This document shows, one piece after another, positions 17,935 to 26,962 of a stretch of 64,000 bases of DNA; positions within the stretch are counted from its first letter, which is position 1, and the number at the start of each line of letters is the position of its first letter. The notes under the pieces were generated by a model that did no database searches, was not told where the DNA came from, and saw nothing but the letters and a program-made list of their open reading frames with translations. Source of the DNA: an uncultured Campylobacter sp. (lineage in GTDB: Bacteria > Campylobacterota > Campylobacteria > Campylobacterales > Campylobacteraceae). The position numbers and the translations under genes are program-made. The stretch covers positions 1-64,000 of the forward strand of contig NZ_CALKTC010000084.1 of NCBI RefSeq assembly GCF_937996225.1. The letters run 5' to 3'.

Positions 17935-17964
17935 AAAATTCCGCGATCAAATACGCGGAATTTT
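17935..17964 (+). terminator. terminator after fdxA
   Basis: AAAATTCCGCG (17935-17945) and CGCGGAATTTT (17954-17964) form a perfect 11-pair stem with an eight-base loop, six bases after the fdxA stop, ending in TTTT. Confidence 0.75.
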
Positions 17965-18005
17965 AATTCATTCAATCCTTAAATAAATTTTAACCTATTT
18001 TTCGA

Positions 18006-18011
18006 TACAAT
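18006..18011 (+). promoter_or_regulatory. -10 box of ndk operon
   Basis: TACAAT in CGATACAATCC, 26 bases before the ndk ATG and downstream of the fdxA terminator; TAAGGAG is the ribosome binding site. Confidence 0.5.
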
Positions 18012-18036
18012 CCGCCTTTCACTTTAAGGAGATTAT

Positions 18037-18450
18037 ATGCAGCAAACGCTTTCTATTATTAAGCCTGATGCCGTTAAAAAAGGTGTTATCGGCAAAATTA
18101 TCGATCGTTTCGAAAGCCACGGACTAAGAATCGCAGCGGCTAAAAAATTATGCCTAAGCGCCGAAGATGCAGGTAAATTTTATGAAATTCACAAGGATCG
18201 CCCTTTTTATAAGGATCTGATTGAGTTCATGACTAGCGGCCCGGTGGTCGTAATGGTGCTTGAAGGCGACGATGCCGTAGCTAAAAATCGTGCGCTAATG
18301 GGCGCTACCGATCCGAAAAAAGCCGATAAAGGCACGATCAGGGCGGATTTTGCAGACAGCATCGACGCTAACGCCGTTCACGGCAGCGACAGCCTAGAAA
18401 ACGCAAAAACCGAGATCGCATTTTTCTTTGCAAAAAGAGAAATTTGCTAA
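18037..18450 (+). CDS. ndk: nucleoside diphosphate kinase
   Basis: 137 residues, family-typical length. Transfers the gamma phosphate of ATP to NDPs through a phosphohistidine, His115 in NAVHGSDS. N-terminal [19 protein letters not shown] and C-terminal [11 protein letters not shown] are canonical. First gene of ndk-DUF177-rpmF-plsX-fabH, a conserved Campylobacter order. Confidence 0.95.
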   Translation: MQQTLSIIKPDAVKKGVIGKIIDRFESHGLRIAAAKKLCLSAEDAGKFYEIHKDRPFYKDLIEFMTSGPVVVMVLEGDDAVAKNRALMGATDPKKADKGTIRADFADSIDANAVHGSDSLENAKTEIAFFFAKREIC

Positions 18451-18459
18451 GAGTACCAC

Positions 18460-18822
18460 GTGAAGATCGCTTTTGCTAAAATTTCCGCCGTGCCCGTGCC
18501 ATTTGAAATTTCGCGAGACGGACTTAAGTTTAGCGGAAATTTAAAACGAAAAGACTCTAAGTTTATCGAGTGCAAGGGCGAAATTAAGGGCAAAATTCCA
18601 TACATTTGTGACCGTTGCGGCAAAGAATTTGATCTTGACGTAAACGAGAGCGTAAATTTGCTTTTAAGCGAAGGTGTTTTTAACGACGAAAGGCACGAGA
18701 GCTTGGACGTTATGGAGTTTTTCGGCACCGAAGTTGATCTGGATGAAATTTTAAGAAGCGAAACGGAAGCTTTCAAAAGCGACTATTTTTATTGCGAAAA
18801 TTGCAAAAAATTAAATTTATAA
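18460..18822 (+). CDS. DUF177 (YceD-like) protein
   Basis: 120 residues from a GTG start. Two Cys pairs, CDRCG around residue 50 and CENC near the C-terminus, suggest a bound metal. Family members precede rpmF and are implicated in 23S rRNA accumulation or ribosome biogenesis. Immediate position before rpmF supports the call. Confidence 0.82.
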   Translation: MKIAFAKISAVPVPFEISRDGLKFSGNLKRKDSKFIECKGEIKGKIPYICDRCGKEFDLDVNESVNLLLSEGVFNDERHESLDVMEFFGTEVDLDEILRSETEAFKSDYFYCENCKKLNL

Positions 18823-18832
18823 AGGAGAAAAA

Positions 18833-18979
18833 ATGGCAGTTCCAAAGCGAAGAGTTAGTAAAACTCGTGCGGCAAAAAGACGCACTCACTACAAAGTGAC
18901 CCTTCCGATCCCCGTCAAAGATAAAGACGGAAGCTGGAAAATTCCGCATAGAATAAACAAAACTACGGGCGAATATTAA
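18833..18979 (+). CDS. rpmF: 50S ribosomal protein L32
   Basis: 48 residues, beginning [17 protein letters not shown], the standard L32 N-terminus, and ending NKTTGEY. AAAGGAG sits seven bases before the ATG. Lacks the CxxC...CxxC zinc ribbon found in some L32 versions, as usual for Campylobacter. Followed after four bases by plsX. Confidence 0.95.
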   Translation: MAVPKRRVSKTRAAKRRTHYKVTLPIPVKDKDGSWKIPHRINKTTGEY

Positions 18980-18983
18980 TCCG

Positions 18984-19982
18984 ATGATTTCCGTTGCTAT
19001 AGACGCGATGGGCGGTGATTTCGGCTGCGAGCCGATAATAAATGGAGTCGTAGATGCGCTGCGAGAACGTAAATTTAATGCGTTTTTGGTAGGCGATGAA
19101 GCACAAATCAAGCCTTTTATTCCACAAGATCAAGGCTTTGAGAAATATATTACTTACGTAGCTGCAAGCGAAGTTTTCGAGATGAAAGAGGGCGCAACCG
19201 ACGCTCTCAAACGCAAAGAGAGTAGCATCTTTAAAGCGGTCGATCTAGTAAAAGACGGCACTTGCAAAGCCGTAGTATCCGCAGGACACAGCGGCGCTAC
19301 GATGAGCCTTGCTACGCTTCGCATAGGAAGGCTGAAAGGCATTTTACGCCCGGCGATTGCTACGCTGATGCCAAATTCCATAGGCGGTCGCACGCTTGTG
19401 CTAGATGTGGGCGCTTATGTGGATTGTAAGCCTGAGAATTTGTTTCAATTCGCGATTATGGGCGAAGCATACGCCAAGGAGATTATGGGTTTAAACGCAC
19501 CACGCATCGGCTTATTATCCAACGGCGAGGAGGATAGTAAAGGCAACGAGGTAACAAAAGAAACCTTTCATATGCTTAAGAAGATGCAAAATTTTATCGG
19601 AAATGTCGAAGGCAATCAAATTTTTGACGGCTCCGTGGATGTCGTAGTTTGCGACGGATTTATCGGTAACATTATGCTAAAATCCAGCGAAGGTGTCGCA
19701 AGCGCTATCGGCAAACTTATTAAAAACGAAACGAAAAAATCCCCGATCGCCATCGCTGGCTCCATCTTGATGAAGCGCGTCTTTAAGATAATCAAAAAAA
19801 GCACGGACTACGACGAATACGGCGGCGCGCCGCTTTTGGGCGTCAAAGAATGCGTCATCATAAGCCACGGCAAAAGTACCCCGAAAGCCGTTAAAAATGC
19901 GATCTTTCAGGCGCTTAAATTTGCAGATTCCAAAATCAACTCCGCGATAGAAAGCGAAATTTCTTCAAACGAGCAAAAATGA
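18984..19982 (+). CDS. plsX: phosphate acyltransferase PlsX
   Basis: 332 residues. Converts acyl-ACP to acyl-phosphate, the donor used by PlsY (encoded at 25.2 kb). Family stretches: [56 protein letters not shown] and [11 protein letters not shown]. Peripheral membrane enzyme of phospholipid synthesis. ATGA overlap with fabH. Confidence 0.95.
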   Translation: MISVAIDAMGGDFGCEPIINGVVDALRERKFNAFLVGDEAQIKPFIPQDQGFEKYITYVAASEVFEMKEGATDALKRKESSIFKAVDLVKDGTCKAVVSAGHSGATMSLATLRIGRLKGILRPAIATLMPNSIGGRTLVLDVGAYVDCKPENLFQFAIMGEAYAKEIMGLNAPRIGLLSNGEEDSKGNEVTKETFHMLKKMQNFIGNVEGNQIFDGSVDVVVCDGFIGNIMLKSSEGVASAIGKLIKNETKKSPIAIAGSILMKRVFKIIKKSTDYDEYGGAPLLGVKECVIISHGKSTPKAVKNAIFQALKFADSKINSAIESEISSNEQK

Positions 19983-20977
19983 AAAAAGCCTCGATGATCT
20001 CAATCGCAGCATACGCGCCGAGTCAAATTTTAACTAATTTCGATCTTGAAAAGATAGTTGAAACGACTGATGAATGGATCGTCAAGCGAACTGGCATTCA
20101 TGAACGCCGTATCGCGAAGGGCGAAACCACTAGTGATCTAGGCGTGAAAGCGGCTTTAAAGGCGATCGAGCGTAGCGGCTTGCAAAAAAACGAGATCGAT
20201 ACGATAATTTGCGCCACGATCTCGCCCGATTATTTCTGTATGCCCTCGACTGCGTGTGTCATCGCAGATAAACTGGGCTTAAATTTCGGCATCACGGCGT
20301 TTGATATAAATGCCGCCTGTACGGGTTTCATCTATCTTTTGGAGCTCGCAAAATCCCTCATCGAAAGCGGTGCTAAAAAACACGTGTTGATAATCGGCAC
20401 GGAAAAGCTAAGCTCGATAGTCGATTGGAGCGACCGCGCTACGTGCATACTCTTCGGTGACGGCGCAGGCGCTGCGGTTATCGCGGCGCGTGACGATAAC
20501 GAAATCATCGACATTCATACCGCTAGCGACGGCAGCAAGGGCGATCTTCTCATCACCGCAGCCCCAGGCAGCGTCAATCCACTCAGCCAAAAAATCATCG
20601 ACGAAAAGCTAGGCTTCATGCAGATGGCGGGGCGCGAGGTCTTTAAAATCGCGGTACCGACGCTTAGTAATGACGTCGTGGAGATTTTGGCGAAAAATAA
20701 AATTTCGCCCGAGCAGGTTGATCTTTTTATCCCACATCAGGCTAATTTACGCATCATCGAGGCAGTCAAGGCGAGATTAGAATTTAGCGACGAACAATGC
20801 GTGCTTACGATCGGCAAGTACGGCAACACGAGCTCGGCGTCGATCCCGATGGCGATCAACGACGCTTACGAGAGTGGCAGACTCAAAAACGGCTCGCTTA
20901 TGCTTTTGGATGCGTTCGGCGGCGGCTTTACGTGGGGCAGCGCGCTTTTGAAATTCGGCGGCAATAGTATAAACTAG
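19979..20977 (+). CDS. fabH: 3-oxoacyl-ACP synthase III
   Basis: 332 residues. Initiates fatty-acid synthesis by condensing acetyl-CoA with malonyl-ACP. Catalytic Cys114 in INAACTGF, His in [10 protein letters not shown] and Asn in [12 protein letters not shown] are all present. Overlaps plsX by four bases. After this gene about 950 bases hold no convincing gene. Confidence 0.95.
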   Translation: MKKASMISIAAYAPSQILTNFDLEKIVETTDEWIVKRTGIHERRIAKGETTSDLGVKAALKAIERSGLQKNEIDTIICATISPDYFCMPSTACVIADKLGLNFGITAFDINAACTGFIYLLELAKSLIESGAKKHVLIIGTEKLSSIVDWSDRATCILFGDGAGAAVIAARDDNEIIDIHTASDGSKGDLLITAAPGSVNPLSQKIIDEKLGFMQMAGREVFKIAVPTLSNDVVEILAKNKISPEQVDLFIPHQANLRIIEAVKARLEFSDEQCVLTIGKYGNTSSASIPMAINDAYESGRLKNGSLMLLDAFGGGFTWGSALLKFGGNSIN

Positions 20978-21924
20978 CGCTTTTTAAATTTCATTGATCT
21001 TTAAATTTCGCCATATTTAAGAGTTAAATTCCAAGCTTATTTACAAAACTAATTTCAAATTTATATTTATTCCGAGTTAGGTTTCAAAATTTTAAAATGA
21101 AGCGTTTGCGATTGAAAGCATATTATAATCTTGCGCAGTTAGCATATCGGCTTCTGCGTGAGATAGTAAAACGACATTAGTCTTAGGTCTGCTGCTTTTT
21201 GGTGGCGGGCTTGTAGAATATAAAAGAAATCAAATATGCGATAGCTTAAATGGGTGTTAATTTCAGCCGATTCTGCATTAACGGCTTTTAATTAGCTGCA
21301 AAGCTCGGCAAGTATTTTTACGGCGGCGTATGGTGGATCTTTTGAGCGACCTACACATAGGCTGTAGAATAAAATTCAAATACCAAAACGCTCACAACAG
21401 CAAGCATCAAATTGCCTTAGATTTGAAATTTAGCATAAACGCCGGTAAATTTAAATCAAATACTACGAATGGAACAATAAAGGACGCTATGCCATGAGCG
21501 AAGAGGCGTCGTATCTCTAAATATCTATAGGGCGTTAAAATCTCCAGCTATCTCCCGTTATACAATATACATTTATCCCTGTGTAGATAGCGGCAAGCCG
21601 GAAGGTGCGGTCGCGTCGGCTGCAGACTAAAGGCGGTTAATGCACTTAGTTTTAGTGTGAAAACTACAGCGATTTATAGGTTTGATGATATGCCTAGCTC
21701 AATGCCATTGTAAGCATTGGGAAATTTTGCACGAAATATCATCTCACAGTTACGGACGACAGTTATTAAAGTATATTATTGGGGCAATTTTTTATAAATT
21801 TTAAGTTCAAATTCCATTCGGATAAAATTTCGATTTATTTTTCAGAAAGCGATCTAAAATTATTTAAAATTCCTCCGCTAGCTTGGACTATCTAGCGTTT
21901 TGTTCGTGCGCTCGGTTTAAAATT
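20978..21924. other. 947-base gene-poor stretch, possible decayed genes
   Basis: No frame with coding character comparable to the neighbours, and no tRNA-like sequence. Fragments look like decayed coding: around 21169-21230 a startless frame reads LVLGLLLFGGGLVEYK, like an export signal. A 55-codon ATG frame at 21330-21497 (MVDLLSDLHIGCRIKF..., ends DAMP) has no ribosome binding site. Base composition is more AT-rich than the flanking genes. Convergent fabH and MTHFR-like genes bound it. Confidence 0.5.
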
Positions 21925-22848
21925 TTAAATAATGTAAAATCCCAAATTCTCGTGCTTAAGGATAATTTTTCTGATCTCTTTTAGTAAGCTGAGCGAGGCT
22001 TCGATTTCGACGCGGCGGGTGCTTACGCTCTCGACGTTCGCGCCCACGCTCACCCCTTTTTCCAGGGCATATCGGTAGATGAACTCAAACATCTCCACGC
22101 ACAGCGCCACCGAGCTTTGCAAGATATCGACGCTGCTTTGCAGCCGCTGCTGCAAAAAATCCGGCACCGAGATACCAAGCCACTTCATAAACTCAAGCGT
22201 CTTTAGGCTACCGCACGGCGTAAAAGTAAAGATTATCGGCACCTTTTTGCACTCCAAAGCGGCGTAATCGTCGATGAAATCTTTGGCGTTTTGCACATTA
22301 TAAACCGCCTGAGTGATAAAAAATTCGCACCCGTCTGCAGTCTTCTCCGCGATTTTTAGGTGCTCGTCGCGGCTTTTTTCATGGCGCTCGAGTATGCAGA
22401 TGCCGCCTAGGCAAAGATGTGGCGCCACGAGTCGTTTGAGCTCATAGGCGCGGCTTAGATGCAGCTTGCATTCTTCATTTTTAGAACTCGCCCCCACGAA
22501 AACACCCAGCCCGCTTGCGGCATGCCTTAGAATTTCGCAAAATTCCGCTTCATCGTATTTGCCTACCGCGCGGTAGATGATCGCTTCTTTATCAGTGTGT
22601 AGATACTGCGTGTAATAGCGCGCAGGATCGATCGTATGCACAAAAGGAAAGGTCCGCTCATCTTTCGTGCGCGCGCTTTCATCTTGTAGATCGTAGATGA
22701 CGATGCCGTCGCATTCGCATTCGCCTAGGCGCTGCGACCACGCCGTACCTAGGCGCTCGAGCTCGTCTTGAGGGGACGTGATTTTAGGCGGAACGATGCC
22801 ATAGAGCAAAATTCCGCTTTTTCCGTTTCTAATTTTTTCTTTTAACAC
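21925..22848 (-). CDS. methylenetetrahydrofolate reductase-like protein
   Basis: 307 residues. TIM-barrel MTHFR superfamily features: GIVPPKITSPQDELE near the N-terminus, the central GGICILERHEK, FFITQAVYNVQNAKDFID and PIIFTFTPCGSLKTLEFMKWLGISVP. Canonical MetF reduces 5,10-methylene-THF to 5-methyl-THF for methionine synthesis, but this protein diverges (for example no clear flavin-site signature I can identify), so it may be a paralogue rather than the main MetF. Stands alone, divergent from the HerA-like ATPase gene. Confidence 0.65.
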   Translation of the reverse strand: MLKEKIRNGKSGILLYGIVPPKITSPQDELERLGTAWSQRLGECECDGIVIYDLQDESARTKDERTFPFVHTIDPARYYTQYLHTDKEAIIYRAVGKYDEAEFCEILRHAASGLGVFVGASSKNEECKLHLSRAYELKRLVAPHLCLGGICILERHEKSRDEHLKIAEKTADGCEFFITQAVYNVQNAKDFIDDYAALECKKVPIIFTFTPCGSLKTLEFMKWLGISVPDFLQQRLQSSVDILQSSVALCVEMFEFIYRYALEKGVSVGANVESVSTRRVEIEASLSLLKEIRKIILKHENLGFYII

Positions 22849-22906
22849 TTGCCGTTCCTTGATTTTTCGCGCATTTTAGCAAATTTAAATTTAAAAATTT
22901 AAATGA

Positions 22907-22912
22907 TATAAT
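22907..22912 (+). promoter_or_regulatory. -10 box of HerA-like ATPase gene
   Basis: Perfect TATAAT in ATGATATAATGCC, the same context as the gatC promoter, 31 bases before the ATG at 22943. Confidence 0.65.
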
Positions 22913-22942
22913 GCCAAGCAAATTGCAAATTTAAGGAACGCA

Positions 22943-25234
22943 ATGAAAACGCTTCAAGAAAATTTAAAGCTTTTTTATCTGGGGCTCGAAAACAGCGAGC
23001 CGTTTTTTTATAAAAACAAGGACCTGACGACTCACGCGCTCATCATAGGAATGACCGGCAGCGGCAAAACGGGACTTGGCATCACGCTGCTAGAGGAAGC
23101 CGCGATCGATAATATCCCATCCATCATCATCGATCCGAAAGGCGATCTAACGAATTTAGCTCTTACTTTCCCGCAGATGAGGGCCGAGGATTTTGAGCCC
23201 TATATCGACGAGGCCGAGGCGCAAAACAAAGGTCTTAGCGTGCACGAGTATGCCGAGCAGACCGCAAATACCTGGCGCGAAGGGATCGAGGGCTCGTATC
23301 AAGACCTGGCGCGGGTGGAGCTTTTGAAAAATAGCGCCGATTTTAGAATTTATACGCCTAAATCAAGCGCAGGGCTTGGTATCAGCCTGCTAAGCGACTT
23401 TGAAGCACCGAAGGGCTTAAACGAAGAGGATTTGAATAACTATATCGGCGGTATCGCCACTAGCGTGCTAAGCCTCGCAGGGATTAGCAGCGATAATCTC
23501 AGCTCGCCGGAATTTTTACTAATCAGCCAAATTTTAACCTATCATTTTAACAAAGGCGAGGGGGTGAGCGTAGTGGATCTCATCGCACAGATCGGCAACC
23601 CGCCTTTCGATAAGATCGGCGTTTTCGACGTTAATACCTTTTTTCCGAGCGATAAGCGAATGGCGCTTGCGATGAAGATTAACGCGCTCATCGCAAGTCC
23701 GAGCTTTAAGCTTTGGTGCGAGGGCGAGCGGCTAAATATCGCCAAGATGCTCTTTGATGAAAACGGCAGAGCGAGGGCGAATATATTTTCCATCGCGCAT
23801 CTAAACGACGATGAGAGGATGTTTTTCGTCACGCTACTTTTGGGCGAGATGATCAAATGGATGCGCACCACAAGCGGTACGAGTTCCTTGCGCGCCGTGC
23901 TTTATATGGATGAAATTTACGGCTTTTTTCCGCCAAACGGCAATCCGCCGAGCAAAACACCGATGCTTACGCTGCTAAAGCAGGCTCGCGCATTCGGACT
24001 TGGTTGCGTATTATCGACGCAAAACCCGGTCGATCTCGATTACAAAGGGCTTAGCAACATCGGTACGTGGTTTATCGGGCGCTTGCAGACCGCGCAGGAT
24101 AAAGAGCGCGTCATCAGCGGCTTAAGCGGTATCGGCTCAAATCCGATCGACAAAAGCGTGCTTATGGAGAAAATTTCAAATCTCAAAAAGCGAAATTTTT
24201 TGGTAAAAAACATCAACGAGGATGTGCTGCGGGTGATCGAGACGCGCTTCGCGCTAAGCTATTTAAAAGGCCCTTTAAGCAACGAACAAATTTCAAATTT
24301 AATGAAAGACAAAAAGACTGAAATTTCGTCCGTATCGGACGCCGCGCAAGGCATCAAATCCGCCGGTGCCGCCAAGCCCGTAGTTTCCGGTGAAATTTCG
24401 CAGCTTTACAGCTACGGCGCGAGCCTTGAGCTAAGCCCATATCTGTACGCAAGCGCTAAGATACGATTTTGCGACAAGGGAGTCGATTTTACGCAGGAGC
24501 GCTCCTTTTTGCTATCGCTTTCGGACGTAAGCGAAATAGATTGGAGCGAGGCTAGCACGCGAGAAGTTGCAAATTTAAGCGGACAAGAGCAGGCGGGCTC
24601 GCTCTACGGCGCGCTTCCTAGCTTCATCGCGGGCGCAAAAAATTTAAACGCTCAGCTTAAAAGCTTTAAAGAATGGCTCTACCGCAACGAAAAGTTAGAA
24701 CTTTTTAGCGCGCTTGATCTGCTCTCAAAACCGGGCGAGAGCAAGGAGGAGTTTTTTGTGCGCCTAGGCGATAAGGCAAATGAAGCTTTAGAGGCCAAAA
24801 CCGACGAGATTACGGCTAAATTTGAGAAGGAAAAGGCGCGCCTTGAGGATAAAATTTCGCGCGCTAGCGAAAAGTATGAAAAGGAAAAGGGCGACGTGCT
24901 AAGTCGCGGCGTGGATGCGGCGCTAAATATAGGCGGAGCGATCTTGGGCGCGTTTTTAGGTCGCTCGCGCAGCGCTAGCAACATCTCCAAAGCAATCAGC
25001 GGAGCTAAAAGCGCGCATAAAATTTTAAACGAACGAAGCGAAGCTAAAAATGCCGAAAATAGCCTAAGCGCACTACAAGAGGAGTTGGAGGTGCTTACGC
25101 AGAAATTTGAGGCTGAAGTGGACGCGCTAAAACAGAGCCTGGATCTGAAAAATATTAAACTCGAAACGAAAGAAATTTCGCCGAAGAAAACCGACATCTA
25201 CGACGAGAAAATTTCGCTACTTTGGAAGAGTTAA
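22943..25234 (+). CDS. HerA/DUF853-like P-loop ATPase with coiled-coil tail
   Basis: 763 residues. Walker A GMTGSGKTG at 36-44, IIIDPKGDLTNLA (typical of HerA/FtsK/VirD4-related ATPases), Walker B VLYMDEIYGFFPP, and STQNPVDLDYKGLSNIGTWFIGRLQT as a sensor/arginine-finger region. The C-terminal 170 residues are heavily charged coiled coil (around 605-655 and 690-740) around a glycine-rich stretch GGAILGAFLGRS. Bacterial relatives (YjgR/DUF853) are poorly characterised; DNA translocation or membrane-associated DNA handling is plausible. No nuclease (NurA-like) or SIR2 partner is adjacent; followed by plsY. Confidence 0.75.
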   Translation: MKTLQENLKLFYLGLENSEPFFYKNKDLTTHALIIGMTGSGKTGLGITLLEEAAIDNIPSIIIDPKGDLTNLALTFPQMRAEDFEPYIDEAEAQNKGLSVHEYAEQTANTWREGIEGSYQDLARVELLKNSADFRIYTPKSSAGLGISLLSDFEAPKGLNEEDLNNYIGGIATSVLSLAGISSDNLSSPEFLLISQILTYHFNKGEGVSVVDLIAQIGNPPFDKIGVFDVNTFFPSDKRMALAMKINALIASPSFKLWCEGERLNIAKMLFDENGRARANIFSIAHLNDDERMFFVTLLLGEMIKWMRTTSGTSSLRAVLYMDEIYGFFPPNGNPPSKTPMLTLLKQARAFGLGCVLSTQNPVDLDYKGLSNIGTWFIGRLQTAQDKERVISGLSGIGSNPIDKSVLMEKISNLKKRNFLVKNINEDVLRVIETRFALSYLKGPLSNEQISNLMKDKKTEISSVSDAAQGIKSAGAAKPVVSGEISQLYSYGASLELSPYLYASAKIRFCDKGVDFTQERSFLLSLSDVSEIDWSEASTREVANLSGQEQAGSLYGALPSFIAGAKNLNAQLKSFKEWLYRNEKLELFSALDLLSKPGESKEEFFVRLGDKANEALEAKTDEITAKFEKEKARLEDKISRASEKYEKEKGDVLSRGVDAALNIGGAILGAFLGRSRSASNISKAISGAKSAHKILNERSEAKNAENSLSALQEELEVLTQKFEAEVDALKQSLDLKNIKLETKEISPKKTDIYDEKISLLWKS

Positions 25235-25243
25235 AGGGATTTT

Positions 25244-25900
25244 ATGAAAAAATCGGGAATTTTAGAATTTTTACTTAGCATCGTTACGGCGCCGAATTTT
25301 TGGTGCTACTTTGCTGCGTATCTGATCGCTGCGATCCCCTTTGGGCTTTTGATCGGCAGATACCTAGGTGGCGTGGATATCAAAAGAGAGGGTAGCGGCT
25401 CCATAGGCGCTACCAACGTCCTTCGCGTCTTAAAAACTCGCGATCCGCAAAAAGCAAAAAAGCTCGCGATCCTCACGGTTGCCTGCGACGCGCTAAAGGG
25501 CGCCCTGCCGATACTGATCGCGCGGGCTTTAGGCTTTGATGAAAACGTGCTATGGAGCATGGCTGTCTTTGCAGTACTTGGGCATTGCTTCAGCCCGTAT
25601 CTGAAATTTAACGGCGGCAAGGGCATTGCGACGGGAGCCGGCGTGCTTGCTTGCTTTATTCCTATCGAGATTGTTATTGCGCTTGCCGTTTGGTTCGTGG
25701 TCGGCAAGACGGTTAAAATTTCATCCGTAGCCTCGCTTGCAGCGGCGCTTGCGCTAGTCGTAGCAAGCTATGTGATCCATCCGCAGATGCCAGCAATCAA
25801 CACTCATGCGCCGATCTTTCTGATAGTTTTCATCGTATTTTACAAACACGCGCCGAATATCGCCAGGCTGCTTAAGGGCGAGGAAAAGCGCGTAGTATGA
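25244..25900 (+). CDS. plsY: glycerol-3-phosphate acyltransferase PlsY
   Basis: 218 residues, multi-pass membrane enzyme acylating glycerol-3-phosphate from acyl-phosphate. Conserved loops: GSGSIGATNVLR, the FNGGKGIATGAG motif and KHAPNIARLLKGEE near the end. Uses the product of PlsX (18.98 kb). Four-base overlap with folB. Confidence 0.94.
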   Translation: MKKSGILEFLLSIVTAPNFWCYFAAYLIAAIPFGLLIGRYLGGVDIKREGSGSIGATNVLRVLKTRDPQKAKKLAILTVACDALKGALPILIARALGFDENVLWSMAVFAVLGHCFSPYLKFNGGKGIATGAGVLACFIPIEIVIALAVWFVVGKTVKISSVASLAAALALVVASYVIHPQMPAINTHAPIFLIVFIVFYKHAPNIARLLKGEEKRVV

Positions 25901-26214
25901 TTAAAATTTTAATCGAAAAGCTGGAATTTGGCACGATAATCGGGACGCTGGATTTTGAGCGCAAGCGCGAGCAGCGCGTCTGGGTGTGGGCGAAGTTCGG
26001 AGCGGAGGAATTTATCGACTATGCGCGGGTTTGCGAATATATCAAAGCGGAGTTCCGCGAGAAAAAATTTCGCCTCGTAGAGGACGCGCTAAAATACTTC
26101 GCGCAGGAGTTTTACTCAAAATTTCGATCGATGGATTATTTTTATATGAAAATTTTAAAGCCCGAAATTTTACAAGACGCGAGCGTCGGCGCGGAAATAG
26201 AGATAAAATTTTAA
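25897..26214 (+). CDS. folB: dihydroneopterin aldolase-like protein
   Basis: 105 residues, short FolB form. Contains IEKLEFGTIIGTLDFERKREQRVWVWAKF (the IG.xxxER.xxQ.v motif), then DYARVCEYIKAEFREKKFRLVEDALKYFAQ. FolB cleaves 7,8-dihydroneopterin in folate synthesis. Overlap with plsY by four bases is also the C. jejuni arrangement, as I recall. Other folate genes are not nearby. Confidence 0.8.
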   Translation: MIKILIEKLEFGTIIGTLDFERKREQRVWVWAKFGAEEFIDYARVCEYIKAEFREKKFRLVEDALKYFAQEFYSKFRSMDYFYMKILKPEILQDASVGAEIEIKF

Positions 26215-26254
26215 AATTTCTTTAAAAAATCTTGAAATTTTGCTTAAAATATGT

Positions 26255-26260
26255 TAAAAT
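26255..26260 (+). promoter_or_regulatory. -10 box of cosR
   Basis: TAAAAT in ATATGTTAAAATCG, about 31 bases before the cosR ATG; AAGGCAAGGAAA supplies the ribosome binding site. CosR is autoregulated in C. jejuni, so a site near here is expected. Confidence 0.4.
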
Positions 26261-26290
26261 CGCCGCAAAATTTTAAGGCAAGGAAATTAA

Positions 26291-26962
26291 ATGAGAATTT
26301 TAATAGTCGAGGACGAGGTGACTTTAAACAAGACGATAGCGGAGGGCTTGATGGAGTTCGGCTATCAGACGGATACTTCCGAGAGTTTTAAGGACGCAGA
26401 GTATTATATCGGCATTAGAAATTATGATTTGGTGCTAACCGATTGGATGCTAGCTGACGGCAACGGCATCGATCTCATCGCATTGGTTAAGCAAAAATCC
26501 GCGCGCACCTCTGTCGTCGTGCTATCTGCAAAAGACGATAAAGAAAGCGAGATCAAAGCACTTCGCGCGGGCGCAGACGATTTTATCAAAAAACCTTTCG
26601 ACTTTGATGTTTTAGTAGCGCGCCTTGAGGCTAGACTTCGCTTCGGTGGCTCAAATATCATCAAAATCGACGATCTCATCATCGATCCGGATGAGGAGAA
26701 GATCACCTATCTAGGTCAAGAGATCGAGCTGAAGGGCAAGCCGTTTGAGGTACTAACTCATCTAGCGCGCCACAGCGATCAGATCGTAAGCAAAGAGCAG
26801 CTGCTAGACGCTATCTGGGAGGAGCCTGAGCTCGTTACGCCGAACGTCATCGAAGTCGCGATCAATCAAATTCGCCAGAAAATGGATAAGCCTCTAAATA
26901 TCTCTACGATCGAGACCGTTCGCAGACGCGGATATAGATTTTGCTTTCCACAAAAAGCCTAA
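26291..26962 (+). CDS. cosR: OmpR-type response regulator, CosR/HsrA family
   Basis: 223 residues. Receiver domain (1-120) followed by a winged-helix DNA-binding domain (about 125-218). The C-terminal half (EEKITYLGQEIELKGKPFEV, SKEQLLDAIWEEPELVTPNV, VRRRGYRFCFP) is nearly identical to C. jejuni CosR as I remember it, an essential regulator of oxidative-stress genes (sodB, ahpC, katA) and efflux. Asp51 in VLTDWMLADG occupies the phosphoacceptor position. In C. jejuni the regulator is an orphan; here a histidine kinase gene overlaps its 3' end. Confidence 0.9.
   Translation: MRILIVEDEVTLNKTIAEGLMEFGYQTDTSESFKDAEYYIGIRNYDLVLTDWMLADGNGIDLIALVKQKSARTSVVVLSAKDDKESEIKALRAGADDFIKKPFDFDVLVARLEARLRFGGSNIIKIDDLIIDPDEEKITYLGQEIELKGKPFEVLTHLARHSDQIVSKEQLLDAIWEEPELVTPNVIEVAINQIRQKMDKPLNISTIETVRRRGYRFCFPQKA

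Noticed and set aside
21330..21497. 55-codon ATG frame (MVDLLSDLHIG...)
   Set aside because: No ribosome binding site or promoter and no recognised family; mentioned only as part of a decayed region.
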